Shown: in pieces, positions 1-8,964 of the stretch | Numbering within the stretch: the stretch's first letter is position 1 | How the letters are laid out: each line of letters opens with the position of its first letter | Origin: Leptolyngbya sp. NIES-2104 | GTDB taxonomy: Bacteria; Cyanobacteriota; Cyanobacteriia; Leptolyngbyales; Leptolyngbyaceae | Assembly: GCF_001485215.1 (NCBI RefSeq) | Contig: NZ_BBWW01000001.1 | Span: 4,526,001 to 4,590,000, forward strand | Direction: 5' to 3' | DNA length: 64,000 nucleotides | The notes under the pieces: model-generated | Database searches by the model: none | What the model saw: only the letters and a program-made list of their open reading frames with translations | Told to the model about the DNA's origin: nothing | Position numbers and translations under genes: made by a program

Positions 1-188
1 AACCAAATCAATTGAACGTTGAGGAGCGCGGGCTTGACCCATTAACGATCGCAGAATTAGAACGGCGAGGACACAAGATTCGACAGCGCGGAAAATGGGG
101 AAATGCAAATGCGATCGTCGTTCTGCCAGATGGTTCGCTTGCAGGAGCGGCTGATCCACGCGGTGAAGGGGTTGCGGCTGGATACTAG
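1..188 (+). CDS. Gamma-glutamyltransferase, C-terminal end (partial)
   Basis: The frame beginning at base 3 is open from the window edge to TAG at 186-188 and gives 61 residues. It ends in the pattern typical of gamma-glutamyltransferase small subunits: a G.AN.I.. strand followed by G.L.GAADPRGEG.A.GY and the stop. The family transfers or hydrolyses the gamma-glutamyl group of glutathione, usually in the periplasm after autocleavage. The start, signal peptide and catalytic threonine lie outside the window, so activity cannot be judged. Only the family is supported. Confidence 0.8.
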   Translation, partial: PNQLNVEERGLDPLTIAELERRGHKIRQRGKWGNANAIVVLPDGSLAGAADPRGEGVAAGY

Positions 189-217
189 ATCAATTCAACG
201 TTGATGATGCTGTGTTG

Positions 218-766
218 TTATCGTCGAATTAGTTTTGCAACATCTATTTGAATATCTGGGAAACATACAGGGCTAATGTTGCCGCTGGTTAGCGTTGACT
301 TCTGCTGATACTTTCCCTGGACTGGTTCACGAAAGACTATCAGTTCTCTAGTTCTAAGATTAATCACCCAATATTCAACGATGCCTGCTTCCGCATAAAC
401 CTTACTTTTGATCTTCAAATCCTTCTCTAGACTTGAATCCGAGTATTCAATCAGCCAAAAAATGTTTTCGGGGTAGGGATGATGATCGAAGTAAATGTCC
501 TCTTGTGGGTCAACAATGGCTAAATCGGGTTCAGGCTCCGAGCGGTTGGACAATGTGATCGGATGTCCCACGCGCACGATCGCCCGTTCATCAAGAAGGC
601 GCTGCAAATAGCGAGATGAGCGATCGCTAAGTGACGAGTGAGGAACGCCTTCAGGGGACATATCGATCAATTCTCCATCCAATAATTCAACGGGCACTTC
701 ATCAAACACACCCGCCTCTACCGCTTGGTGATAACGGTCGATTGTCCATTTGTGAATGATGTTCAT
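218..766 (-). CDS. Uma2 family putative endonuclease (DUF820)
   Basis: 182 residues. It has the Uma2/DUF820 layout: an N-terminal 'VELLDGELIDMSPEG' segment, a central 'EPEPDLAIV' containing the D of the PD-(D/E)XK-like core, 'IEYSDSSLEKDLKIK' and 'KVYAEAGIVEYWVIN', with the Asp/Glu/Lys positions of the core. The fold is restriction-endonuclease-like, and the family is greatly expanded in cyanobacteria with no settled physiological role. It is one of three copies in this window (also at 4507 and 38647). It stands alone between the ggt tail and ycf66. Confidence 0.85.
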   Translation of the reverse strand: MNIIHKWTIDRYHQAVEAGVFDEVPVELLDGELIDMSPEGVPHSSLSDRSSRYLQRLLDERAIVRVGHPITLSNRSEPEPDLAIVDPQEDIYFDHHPYPENIFWLIEYSDSSLEKDLKIKSKVYAEAGIVEYWVINLRTRELIVFREPVQGKYQQKSTLTSGNISPVCFPDIQIDVAKLIRR

Positions 767-823
767 CTGCGATCGTGCCTCCCGTGTAGATTCTTCTGGG
801 CGCTACTTCTGAAGCGTAACATC

Positions 824-852
824 AAAAAAAGGAGCATTTAATCAAATGCTCC
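824..852 (-). terminator. Rho-independent terminator after ycf66
   Basis: Read on the minus strand, GGAGCATTT and AAATGCTCC form a perfect 9-bp stem with a 4-base loop, followed by seven T. It lies about 25 bases past the ycf66 stop and closes the psbX-ycf66 direction. Confidence 0.8.
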
Positions 853-876
853 CCTTTCAAACTTGATTCAGTTCAG

Positions 877-1575
877 TTATTCGCCCCAACCATCGTTTCG
901 ATTCGTGTCGATCGGGCGATAGTCCACATACCCCCCATCATCGGGCTGGTTGATATCTTCGATCGCATTATTCCGGCGCGGACGAGCATTATTTCTAGCG
1001 GAACTGCGACGAGTCGGACGAGCCTCTTCACGCGGCTCCTCGAACGACTCATCCCGACGCGATCGAGGATTCTTCGAGGCAGGTCTTAAACGGGGTTCTT
1101 CTGCGCGGCTTGAGCGCTCCCGAATTGGCGGACGATCGTCGTACTCATCTTCACGTGCAGGTCTGCGACGGTTGCCTTCTCGTAATGGAGTCCGAGATTC
1201 GCGATTCGGAAAGCTCACGGTGTAAGGCTCATCTTCAAACGCTGCCGTATATTGAGAGCTAACAGGTCGATCGTCATCTACGATCGGGGTCGTACGTTTC
1301 GCCTGCTCGGTCGAGATCTGGCGCAGTCTCAAATTCTCAAACACAAAATAGATCGCGGCTCCACTCAGCAGCACTTGACCAAACTGCATAATCGGATCAA
1401 ACCGCCAGCCATAGAAGATCAAAATCAATCCACAGAGCAGCCCGACTGCCGAAAAGAAAATATCGGAATCACGGGCAATTTGGGGACGAAAGGATCGCAC
1501 AGCGTAAAGGGAAGCCCCGCCCACCGCTAGGACAATCCCAGAGATACTTGCCAAATTGAACTGAAAATTAACCAT
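877..1575 (-). CDS. ycf66: Ycf66 family protein
   Basis: 232 residues. The first ~85 contain three hydrophobic segments (about 8-27, 38-56, 62-80) and match the Ycf66 domain known from cyanobacteria and some plastids; its role is unknown. The rest, about 85-232, is low-complexity, rich in Arg, Glu, Asp and Pro, and probably disordered. It is preceded on the same strand by psbX, a conserved cyanobacterial arrangement. The long charged tail is variable in the family. Confidence 0.88.
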   Translation of the reverse strand: MVNFQFNLASISGIVLAVGGASLYAVRSFRPQIARDSDIFFSAVGLLCGLILIFYGWRFDPIMQFGQVLLSGAAIYFVFENLRLRQISTEQAKRTTPIVDDDRPVSSQYTAAFEDEPYTVSFPNRESRTPLREGNRRRPAREDEYDDRPPIRERSSRAEEPRLRPASKNPRSRRDESFEEPREEARPTRRSSARNNARPRRNNAIEDINQPDDGGYVDYRPIDTNRNDGWGE

Positions 1576-1746
1576 GTCCGGTCTCCAAGGATAAGTCCAT
1601 GTTAGCGGCTTCTATCCAATTTCTCCACGAGAATCACACTTTTGGATAAGCGAAAACCTCAGTCTGAGCGACAAGCGTCAGGCTCTGAGGTTTCACTCCA
1701 ATATAACTGGTCGAATCAAGTTGACCAGAGTTTCTATCCAAAATTT

Positions 1747-1866
1747 CTAGGAACGTTGAATCTTATCTTTCTGACTGACGAAAATGAGAAACGCAGTCGC
1801 AGGAATCACAACGATCGCAACACCTGCTGCCAAACTAAGTAGAAAATTCATCAAAGAAGGGGTCAT
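1747..1866 (-). CDS. psbX: Photosystem II protein PsbX
   Basis: A 39-residue frame that starts [12 protein letters not shown] and ends [11 protein letters not shown]. It has one transmembrane helix (about 8-30) followed by the 'VSQ.DKI.R' stromal end that marks cyanobacterial PsbX. Length equals the family norm. PsbX is a single-helix subunit at the edge of photosystem II near cytochrome b559. It sits 171 bases upstream of ycf66 and is divergent from ycf19. It is too short for routine ORF calling. Confidence 0.93.
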   Translation of the reverse strand: MTPSLMNFLLSLAAGVAIVVIPATAFLIFVSQKDKIQRS

Positions 1867-2030
1867 ACTGCTCCGTCCTTATCAACAACACGCAAGTCAT
1901 CATAATTTTAATGGTTTGTCATGTTTTTGTATAGCGCAGAGATCCAGCAAGAGACAGCATTTTCTAGGGTGCGCTTCTCGGTAGAATGAAATTAGAGTTA
2001 CAAAGCTTAAGAATTTGGCGGTAAAAGTGT

Positions 2031-2315
2031 ATGGATGTGACCTCGATCGCGCTTCTGTCTCTCAGTATTCTGCTCGGTGCGATGACGTTTCTGTTTATCT
2101 TCCGAATTGTGCTGACTTGGTATCCACAAGTCGATCTGGAGAAATTTCCGTTTAACTTGATTAAGATTCCTACTGAACCATTTTTAGCGCCGACTCGGAA
2201 GGTGATTCAACCGTTGGGCGGCGTGGATATCACCCCGATTTTGTGGGTGGGAATTTTCAGCTTGCTGCGCGAATTGTTGCTCGGTCAGCAAGGCATTTTC
2301 ACGATGATGTTCTAA
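2031..2315 (+). CDS. ycf19: YggT family (Ycf19) membrane protein
   Basis: 94 residues with two hydrophobic segments (about 5-28 and 66-85). Between them lie 'RIVLTWYP' and 'P.EPFLAPTRKVIQPLGGVDITPI', the YggT/Ycf19 signature. Plastid and cyanobacterial relatives act in thylakoid assembly, cytochrome b6 heme attachment (CCB3) or nucleoid distribution; which applies here is not visible. It is convergent with accC and is followed by its own terminator. Confidence 0.9.
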   Translation: MDVTSIALLSLSILLGAMTFLFIFRIVLTWYPQVDLEKFPFNLIKIPTEPFLAPTRKVIQPLGGVDITPILWVGIFSLLRELLLGQQGIFTMMF

Positions 2316-2335
2316 GTGGAAAATTTAAACGAATG

Positions 2336-2366
2336 CCGCCCTGAGTCAACATTTGGGCGGATTTTT
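2336..2366 (+). terminator. Terminator after ycf19
   Basis: CCGCCC and GGGCGG form a 6-bp GC stem with a 13-base loop, followed by ATTTTT. It lies in the short gap between the convergent ycf19 and accC. Confidence 0.75.
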
Positions 2367-2373
2367 CTTAACG

Positions 2374-3729
2374 CTAATCTTTGCCCGACATCATCACTTT
2401 ATCGACAAAGTTTGTATAGATATCGCCTTTCTGAAATTCCGGGGTTTCGAGAATCCGTTGATGAAAATTGATTGTAGTTGGTAATCCCGTCACCGCACAT
2501 TCTCTTAGAGCGCGTTTCATTCGCAAAATTGCAGAAGGTCGATCGCTGCCCCAGACAATTAATTTACCAATCAGTGAATCGTAGTACGGCGGAATCTCGT
2601 AATCGGTGTAAACGTGAGAATCCATCCGCACACCGGGACCGCTCGGAGGCAGATAACCGCTAATCCGTCCGGGACTGGGGCGGAAATTGTGATCGGGATC
2701 TTCGGCATTAATCCGACATTCGATCGCATGTCCGCGTAGTTCAATTTCGTCTTGGGTAAATCGCAGCGGCTCCCCTTGAGCGATCCGAATTTGTTCGGCA
2801 ATCAAATCGATGCCTGTGATCATTTCTGTGACTGGATGTTCGACCTGAATTCGGGTATTCATCTCCATAAAATAGAAGTCACCCGATCGATCGAGCAAAA
2901 ATTCCACCGTTCCCGCGCCGATGTAGCTGATCGATTTTGCGGCAGTCACGGCAGCATTCCCCATGCGCGATCGCAGTTCCGGTGTAATTGCCGAACTCGG
3001 TGCTTCTTCTAGTAATTTCTGGTGTCGTCGCTGAATCGAACATTCTCGCTCACCCAAATGCACTACATTGCCGTAACTGTCTGCAAGAATCTGAAACTCA
3101 ATATGTCGCGGATTTTGGACGAATTTCTCCACATAAACACCCGGATTACCAAACGCCGCTTCTGCTTCTCCCTGAGCGGCATGGAATAACTTATTCAGTT
3201 CATCATCCGACGGAACCAGCCGCATTCCTCGACCGCCTCCGCCAGCGGTTGCTTTAATAATGACTGGATATCCGATCGCTCTTGCGATCTCCCGCGCTTC
3301 TTCTTCACTGTGAACTAATCCCTTACTGCCCGGAACCGTGGGTACTCCGACCTGCTGCATTGTTTTCTTCGCGGTCGATTTATCGCCCATCGATCGAATC
3401 GCGTCAGGAGTCGGTCCAATAAATGAAATCTGGTGATCGGCGCAGATTTCCGCGAATCGAGCGTTCTCGGCTAGGAAACCATAGCCCGGATGAATCGCAG
3501 TGGCATTCCGAGTCAGGGCAGCAGCGATAATATTGGGAATGTTGAGATAGCTTTTGCTGCTGGCAGGTTCTCCGATGCAAACGGCTTCATCGGCTAACTG
3601 AACGTGAAGCGAATTACGATCGATCGTCGAGTGCACCGCGACGGTCGAAATTCCGAGTTCTTCACAGGTGCGAATGATTCTTAGGGCAATTTCCCCCCGA
3701 TTTGCAATCAGAATTTTTGAAAAACGCAT
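2374..3729 (-). CDS. accC: Acetyl-CoA carboxylase, biotin carboxylase subunit
   Basis: 451 residues, normal length for AccC. The N-terminal domain starts [18 protein letters not shown]. The ATP-grasp glycine loop 'GGGGRGMR' is near 163-170. Later come '[13 protein letters not shown]', the '[13 protein letters not shown]' lid segment and '[15 protein letters not shown]' with metal and catalytic residues. The enzyme carboxylates biotin on AccB with ATP and bicarbonate in fatty acid synthesis. Cyanobacterial accC is commonly next to ycf19/psbX, as here. Confidence 0.97.
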   Translation of the reverse strand: MRFSKILIANRGEIALRIIRTCEELGISTVAVHSTIDRNSLHVQLADEAVCIGEPASSKSYLNIPNIIAAALTRNATAIHPGYGFLAENARFAEICADHQISFIGPTPDAIRSMGDKSTAKKTMQQVGVPTVPGSKGLVHSEEEAREIARAIGYPVIIKATAGGGGRGMRLVPSDDELNKLFHAAQGEAEAAFGNPGVYVEKFVQNPRHIEFQILADSYGNVVHLGERECSIQRRHQKLLEEAPSSAITPELRSRMGNAAVTAAKSISYIGAGTVEFLLDRSGDFYFMEMNTRIQVEHPVTEMITGIDLIAEQIRIAQGEPLRFTQDEIELRGHAIECRINAEDPDHNFRPSPGRISGYLPPSGPGVRMDSHVYTDYEIPPYYDSLIGKLIVWGSDRPSAILRMKRALRECAVTGLPTTINFHQRILETPEFQKGDIYTNFVDKVMMSGKD

Positions 3730-3795
3730 GTTCAGTAGCCTAGATCCGTAAATGTAAGAATAGAGCGAATAGGGGTACAGTGCGTAGATTTTTGC

Positions 3796-4485
3796 TCATG
3801 GGCAGTTACAAGTCGGGAGCTGACGCATCACCGCAGGCGCGATCGCACTCCACAGCGGCGTATTGATTCCGGCTGTATCAAGCGCCTCGGCTGACCAAGT
3901 ATTACAAGTTCGCAATGCAGAATAATAGCCAGTCGCAGCGAAAAAACCGTCAGTGGTTGCGGCTCCCGCTTTCACGTAAATTAATTTGCCTTGAGAATCT
4001 CGTGCGAAAGAGTTCTGAAGAAAATTGACAAAGCGCAGATACTGTTCTCGATCGACTCCCACACATCGAATATTTTCTGGCTTTGCACTGTAGCCCTGAA
4101 CATACATCACCGAAGCGTTTCCGGGTTTCAATAAAACTCGACCGATGTCCAAGACATTCATCTGTGACCAATCGGAAACTTCGGTATACCAAATACGATC
4201 GCCCCAGCCCATTTTGAGGTAACGATAGTTCTCATTCGTATCACTCCCAATTCGTTGAAGATTTAAGAACTGTCGCCAATCGTAAACACCGTTATCTACT
4301 GGCATCACTAGATTGACGTGCATCGCGTCTCCTTGAACATAAAGGCGATACGGCTGATTGTCACAAGATGCAGTTTGAGTCCAGCGGCGCGGTGTGAAAA
4401 AGCCGATCGTCAATCCACTTGCTAGTAACAAAACTCCACACAAGACCCCCTTACCGAGACGGACAAACGCAGTACGATACTTCAT
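3796..4485 (-). CDS. DUF2459 (TIGR02117-type) exported protein
   Basis: 229 residues. A hydrophobic N-terminal segment (about 13-31) suggests a membrane anchor or signal. The body shows the DUF2459 pattern: 'HVNLVMPV', 'LKMGWGDRIWYTE', a run ending 'YVKAGAATTDGFF', and 'TCNTWSAEALDTAGI' with a conserved Cys. The family is sometimes called urease-associated, but its function is not established. It follows accC on the same strand after 66 bases and could be cotranscribed with it. Confidence 0.8.
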   Translation of the reverse strand: MKYRTAFVRLGKGVLCGVLLLASGLTIGFFTPRRWTQTASCDNQPYRLYVQGDAMHVNLVMPVDNGVYDWRQFLNLQRIGSDTNENYRYLKMGWGDRIWYTEVSDWSQMNVLDIGRVLLKPGNASVMYVQGYSAKPENIRCVGVDREQYLRFVNFLQNSFARDSQGKLIYVKAGAATTDGFFAATGYYSALRTCNTWSAEALDTAGINTPLWSAIAPAVMRQLPTCNCP

Positions 4486-4506
4486 AGACTTTTAAGGGTA
4501 AACATT

Positions 4507-5157
4507 ATGGGCAGAAAACCCACTCCCACTGAAAAAAGAGTGACGCTATCGGGGGTGAGTTGGCAATCGTTCGAGGAATTGCTGGGCGAACTAGGGCAGA
4601 CTCGGACAGCGCGTTTAACTTATGACCGTGGCAAGCTCGAAATGATGACACCGCTCGAAGAACACGATCGCTGTTTGCGATTGATCGAGTCTCTCATTTT
4701 GGTGTTAGCAGATGAACTGTATCTAAAAATTTATTCACTCGGTTCTGTGTTGCTGACACTTCCCGATCTGGGACGTGCAATTCAACCCGACGCGATGTAT
4801 TCGCTGCAAGAGGTACGACTTCAGAAACGGGCGGAACTCGATATGAATCGAGCAGAGCCGCCGGAATTGGCGATCGAAGTGGCGATCGGAAAAGGAGCAC
4901 TCGATCGAGAATCAATTTACGTATCGATGGGTGTTCCTGAAATTTGGCGCTATACGACCACCGTTGGCGATGATGTGCTAAAAGGCAGTTTGCAGATTTA
5001 TCAGCTTGAGGGTGATAGGTACATTGCGACTGCCAATAGTAGATTATTTCCCGCCTTGCCAGGAACGCGAGTCCTAGAATTTTTAGAGCAGAGTGATACG
5101 ATCGGGCTTGCTCAAGCCTTGATCGTGCTACGAGAATGGAGCAAAGAGCAACTTTAA
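4507..5157 (+). CDS. Uma2 family putative endonuclease (DUF820)
   Basis: 216 residues. It belongs to the Uma2 branch with 'LTYDRGKLEMMTPLEEHD' near the N-terminus, 'QPDAMYSL' and 'PPELAIEVAI', and 'YVSMGVPEIWRY' near the end, giving the Asp/Glu core of a PD-(D/E)XK-like fold. It differs clearly from the copies at 218 and 38647, so it is not a recent duplicate. It is divergent from the DUF2459 gene, with 21 bases between the start codons. Confidence 0.82.
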   Translation: MGRKPTPTEKRVTLSGVSWQSFEELLGELGQTRTARLTYDRGKLEMMTPLEEHDRCLRLIESLILVLADELYLKIYSLGSVLLTLPDLGRAIQPDAMYSLQEVRLQKRAELDMNRAEPPELAIEVAIGKGALDRESIYVSMGVPEIWRYTTTVGDDVLKGSLQIYQLEGDRYIATANSRLFPALPGTRVLEFLEQSDTIGLAQALIVLREWSKEQL

Positions 5158-5163
5158 AGTTTG

Positions 5164-6321
5164 CTATCTCAGCTTTAGACCAAACAAAAATCGCGCCCCG
5201 TTGAAGCGTCGAATGAATACCTCATACAGCGCGATCGTGGCAATGATCGAAGCTGTGCTGATGATCAAGAACTTTGTCATCACATCTGCATTCCAGCGCA
5301 CGACGTAAAATGCGATCGTCACTAAAACGGTTTGATGTAGCAAATACACCGGATAAGCTGCCTCGTTTGCATAAGAGAGCAGCTTACTGTTAACGTTCAA
5401 AAATTTTCGTCCCAATCCTAGCACCATCAATACCCAGAACCAGCTATTGCAGCCTCGAAAGCATTGATACAGGACATAGTTCACCGAGTAGGCGCGATCG
5501 GGAATGAGATCACTTTGCCATAGACCGAGAAACAATGCCATGCAGAGAATTGCTAATCCTGACGCGATTCCTAAATGTTTGTCGATCGCATCACCGAATC
5601 GAGCATCTGAGCAAATCAAATAGCCATAGATAAAGTACAGCAAATACAAACAGACATTTGCCCAGTCGTCATATAGGTTTTGAAACCCGATCCAATGCGG
5701 TCGTAAACTACCTTCGATCGCAGCTAAAGGCAATGCCATCAGCAGAATAACACCGGGTTTTTCAATCCAATTGGCGAATGTCGATCGTAGTAGTGCATCG
5801 GGTCTTCGCAAATGCAGCAATAGCGGTAGTGCAATCAATGAAAACGTCAACAGATAGACCAGAAACCAAAGATGTCCCCATTCAAAGTTGCCATAGGGAC
5901 GAATTCCATTGAAGAACTCTGGATAGAATCGCCAGTACGACTGTTTGTAGGTGGACTGATCGAGCAGTCGCAAATACACTTGAGGCGGAATCAGCACCAG
6001 CGTTCCAAACACAAATGGAATGAGGAGTCGCTGACAGCGTTCTTGAACATACTGCTTCGCAGAGCGATAAGACAGTGCGAACCAAGTCCCTGCACCAGAG
6101 ATCAGGAAAAATAGCGGCATGTGCCACTGATGCACAAATAGCACAAAACCATTCATCACCGGACTCGATCGAGCATTTTGAATGTAAAACTCGCCTAAGT
6201 CCCCTCGATAGAACACGGCAGCCGCATGAAAATAGATCAGTAATACAACTGCCAGCACTCTCAGCCAATCAAAGTCATAACGACGCGACTGAGTGAATTG
6301 ATTATCTTCGGTTGCTTGCAT
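5164..6321 (-). CDS. Acyltransferase family 3 (OafA/OpgC-like) membrane protein
   Basis: 385 residues from the ATG at 6321; a TTG eight codons upstream is also possible. The N-terminus 'RYDFDWLRVLAVVLLIYFHAA' carries the family's R/D and H positions. About ten transmembrane helices follow, with 'HLWFLVYLL' in the middle. Acyltransferase-3 proteins move acyl groups onto sugars or glucans at the cell envelope. The substrate cannot be inferred. It ends 7 bases from the convergent Uma2 gene. Confidence 0.85.
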   Translation of the reverse strand: MQATEDNQFTQSRRYDFDWLRVLAVVLLIYFHAAAVFYRGDLGEFYIQNARSSPVMNGFVLFVHQWHMPLFFLISGAGTWFALSYRSAKQYVQERCQRLLIPFVFGTLVLIPPQVYLRLLDQSTYKQSYWRFYPEFFNGIRPYGNFEWGHLWFLVYLLTFSLIALPLLLHLRRPDALLRSTFANWIEKPGVILLMALPLAAIEGSLRPHWIGFQNLYDDWANVCLYLLYFIYGYLICSDARFGDAIDKHLGIASGLAILCMALFLGLWQSDLIPDRAYSVNYVLYQCFRGCNSWFWVLMVLGLGRKFLNVNSKLLSYANEAAYPVYLLHQTVLVTIAFYVVRWNADVMTKFLIISTASIIATIALYEVFIRRFNGARFLFGLKLR

Positions 6322-6375
6322 AGAATTACAACGCTCTAATACCAAATCGCTCCTTGAGCATTACAGATCTTCAAG

Positions 6376-6481
6376 CCCCCTAAATCCCCCACGAGTGGGG
6401 GACTTTGATGGTAAAAGTTTCTCAGAGACAAGGAACTGTTTTAGGTTTCAAAGTCCCCCAGAATGGGGGATTTAGGGGGCG
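6376..6481. repeat. MITE-like palindromic repeat, copy 1 (106 bp)
   Basis: Terminal inverted repeats GCCCCCTAAATCCCCCA and TGGGGGATTTAGGGGGC bound a 106-bp unit. Each end also contains a small CCCCC...GGGGG hairpin. No coding capacity. A 105-bp relative lies at 14070-14174. It sits upstream of the acyltransferase start and downstream of the methyltransferase stop. Confidence 0.88.
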
Positions 6482-6528
6482 AAGGATTTGTAGCATTAAC
6501 AAACTGATTTGGCATAACCTTCCTCAGT

Positions 6529-7176
6529 TTAATCAGGAACCTGAGTTTGCTCGATCGACATTTTCGTGGCGGTTGCAATCATTAATTCCCAAGCTAGACC
6601 GATCCGAAATCGAGTCGCACGTTGAATTTGAAAGCCTGTTTCATTCAGAAGATGGTGAAATTCAGCCTGGGTGTAACAGTGTTCATGAGCAGAATCGAAC
6701 CGCTTCAGAACAAAATCGTAGATGCGGCAAAGCCAATCATCTTTACACCAATCAAGAATAATCAATTCACCGTCTGGTTTAAGAACTCGTTTCATTTCGA
6801 GCAGCGCAGCAGACGGATTCTCAAAGTAGTGAAAAGCACTGGCAGAGATGACCGTATCAAAAGTACGATCGCTAAAAGGTAATGCCGTAACCGAAGCAAT
6901 GTGAAACGAAACATTCGGATAATCACGGCACTTCTCTTCGGCAATTTCCAGCATTTTCTCAGACAAATCAATACCTGTGATCTGTTGAGTCGGATGCTCC
7001 AGAAGTACTAAGCGCTCAAAGGTTCCAGTTCCACAAGCAACATCTAGCACCGTACGAGTTGAGTCAAGCTGCGCCCAGTCTTTGAGAAACGACAAGGATT
7101 TAGAAATATAACGACTCCAAACGCGATCGTAGATCCTCGCCATTCGGTTATATTGTTGACGCACATTCGTTTCCAT
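6529..7176 (-). CDS. Class I SAM-dependent methyltransferase (UbiE-like)
   Basis: 215 residues. The SAM-binding loop is 'VLDVACGTGTFE' (about 43-54), followed by the acidic 'ITGIDLS', then 'FDTVISASAFHYF' and 'LKPDGELIILDW'. It lacks the conserved cysteine set expected of ArsM arsenite methyltransferase. Its start is 16 bases from the divergent DUF2064 gene of the arsenosugar-type cluster, so it may act in that pathway, but this is positional inference only. The substrate is unknown. Confidence 0.85.
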   Translation of the reverse strand: METNVRQQYNRMARIYDRVWSRYISKSLSFLKDWAQLDSTRTVLDVACGTGTFERLVLLEHPTQQITGIDLSEKMLEIAEEKCRDYPNVSFHIASVTALPFSDRTFDTVISASAFHYFENPSAALLEMKRVLKPDGELIILDWCKDDWLCRIYDFVLKRFDSAHEHCYTQAEFHHLLNETGFQIQRATRFRIGLAWELMIATATKMSIEQTQVPD

Positions 7177-7192
7177 AAACCCAGTTAAATTC

Positions 7193-7810
7193 GTGAACGA
7201 TCGCCTTGTTATTTTTACTCGTTATCCAGAACCGGGCAAGGCAAAGACGCGACTGATTCCGGCTTTGGGCGATGTAGCCGCCGCAGAGTTACACCGTCAG
7301 ATGACTGAGCGGACGCTGACACAAGTTCGATTGTTACAGCAAAGCTATCCGGTGAGTGTTGAAGTCTGGTTTGCGGGCGGCGATCGCGATCAGATGCAAA
7401 CCTGGTTAGGAGCAGATTTATACTATCAACCTCAGCCCGAAGGCGATTTAGGCGATCGTATGTCGCAAGCGTTCCAAGTTGGATTCGATCGAGGTGTCAA
7501 AGCAACGGTGATCATTGGTACTGATTGTCCAGAGTTAGAAACTCGATTGCTTACACAGGCGTTTGAGAACTTACAGCAAACTGATCTTGTGTTAGGTCCT
7601 GCAACGGATGGTGGTTATTATCTGATTGGACTGCGAAGATTTGAGTCTGGTTTATTTCGCTCGATCGCGTGGAGTACCGATCGCGTCTTTGAGCAAACAG
7701 TAGAAATCGCGACCCAGGTGAATTTATCGATCGCTTGTTTACCGATGCTGACTGATATCGATCGACCCGAAGATTTATCGGTTTGGCATCAAGTTAAAAC
7801 ATCCTATTAA
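7193..7810 (+). CDS. DUF2064 / TIGR04282 glycosyltransferase, arsenosugar-cluster type
   Basis: 205 residues, GTG start. It opens with 'LVIFTRYPEPGKAKTRL', a nucleotide-sugar-transferase-like loop. Later 'VIIGTDCPELETRLL' and 'VLGPATDGGYYLIGLR' are the family's signature segments. TIGR04282 proteins occur beside ArsS and TIGR04283 glycosyltransferases, both present downstream. Proposed role: a glycosyl or nucleotidyl transfer step in arsenosugar assembly, which is known only from context in the family. Confidence 0.88.
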   Translation: MNDRLVIFTRYPEPGKAKTRLIPALGDVAAAELHRQMTERTLTQVRLLQQSYPVSVEVWFAGGDRDQMQTWLGADLYYQPQPEGDLGDRMSQAFQVGFDRGVKATVIIGTDCPELETRLLTQAFENLQQTDLVLGPATDGGYYLIGLRRFESGLFRSIAWSTDRVFEQTVEIATQVNLSIACLPMLTDIDRPEDLSVWHQVKTSY

Positions 7811-7871
7811 ATTGAGGTTCATGGCTAACTAGAAACGATAAGCTAGAGCAGAAACGGTAAAGGACTTGAAG

Positions 7872-8960
7872 ATGAATATCGAGCAGAACCGTCAACGGAA
7901 TCACACCGCAACATTGTATGGACGATCGCGCTTAGCCAACCCACAACAACAGCAGGCAACTTTAGCGGCGATCGATTGGTCACAAACTCCGCAGCAAGGT
8001 GATTTCGCTCAAACTTTAGTGGCTCATCAATGGCAACGTTTTCAACCGAGCAAGCTAGAGATTTTTCAAATCAATCTTGGCAAGCTTTGCAATATGACGT
8101 GTAGCCATTGTCACGTCGATGCAGGTCCCACACGCACCACTGAGAATATGGATCGATCGACGATCGATGCCTGTTTGCAAGCATTGGATCAAACCGAAGC
8201 GCATACCGTCGATCTCACGGGTGGTGCGCCTGAACTGAACCCGAATTTTCGCTATCTCGTGGATCAATGTGTTGCACGCGGTAAGCATGTGATCGATCGC
8301 TGTAATTTGACGGTGCTATTGTTGCCCCGAATGCAGGATTTGCCGGAATGGTTGGGCGATCGCGGTGTTGAAATTGTGTGTTCACTACCGCATTATCAGC
8401 AGCAAGGCACCGATACTCAGCGTGGCGATGGGACGTTTGAGAAGTCGATCGAAGCGTTGCAGCGATTAAATGCGGTTGGCTATGGAAAGGGCGATCCACA
8501 ACGCCAATTAGTACTGGTGACGAATCCCTTGGAAACTTGCCTTGCCAAAATGAATCCCTGCATCGAAAAAGAATGGAAATCAGGGCTAGAGAAAAACTAT
8601 GGCATTACCTTCGATCGCTTAATTGCCCTAAACAATATGCCGATCGCTCGGTTTCTCGAATGGTTAGAAACATCGAATAGCTTACAGGCGTATATGGAAC
8701 GGCTTGTGAATGCCTTTAATCCGGGGACGATTTCAGGCTTGATGTGCCGTAACACACTGTCAATCTCTTGGGATGGTCGCATTTTTGACTGTGATTTTAA
8801 TCAGATGTTGGACTTAGAGGCGCAACCGTCAGACGGTCAGCGACCCCACATCCGTGATTTTAATCTGGCGCAACTGGCTCAGCGTGAGATTGTAACGGGT
8901 CATCATTGTTTTGGCTGTACGGCTGGTGCTGGAAGTTCTTGTAGTGGCGCGATCGTGTAA
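7872..8960 (+). CDS. arsS: ArsS, arsenosugar biosynthesis radical SAM protein
   Basis: 362 residues from ATG 7872, with AAAGGA seven bases upstream; an upstream TTG at 7866 is less likely. The CX3CX2C cluster is C73, C77, C80 in 'KLCNMTCSHCHVDAGP'. The middle contains 'TGGAPELNPNF', and the C-terminal cysteine-rich segment 'HHCFGCTAGAGSSC' is typical of ArsS. ArsS transfers a 5'-deoxyadenosyl group to arsenic in arsenosugar formation. It is followed after 4 bases by the FAD oxidoreductase. Confidence 0.93.
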   Translation: MNIEQNRQRNHTATLYGRSRLANPQQQQATLAAIDWSQTPQQGDFAQTLVAHQWQRFQPSKLEIFQINLGKLCNMTCSHCHVDAGPTRTTENMDRSTIDACLQALDQTEAHTVDLTGGAPELNPNFRYLVDQCVARGKHVIDRCNLTVLLLPRMQDLPEWLGDRGVEIVCSLPHYQQQGTDTQRGDGTFEKSIEALQRLNAVGYGKGDPQRQLVLVTNPLETCLAKMNPCIEKEWKSGLEKNYGITFDRLIALNNMPIARFLEWLETSNSLQAYMERLVNAFNPGTISGLMCRNTLSISWDGRIFDCDFNQMLDLEAQPSDGQRPHIRDFNLAQLAQREIVTGHHCFGCTAGAGSSCSGAIV

Positions 8961-8964
8961 TTCT

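Noticed and set aside
950-1225. Arg/Ser-rich plus-strand frame opposite Ycf66
   Set aside because: Shadow of the charged Ycf66 tail; composition mirrors the opposite strand.
6529-7176. Arsenite methyltransferase ArsM
   Set aside because: The conserved cysteine set of ArsM is absent; only the general SAM fold is present.
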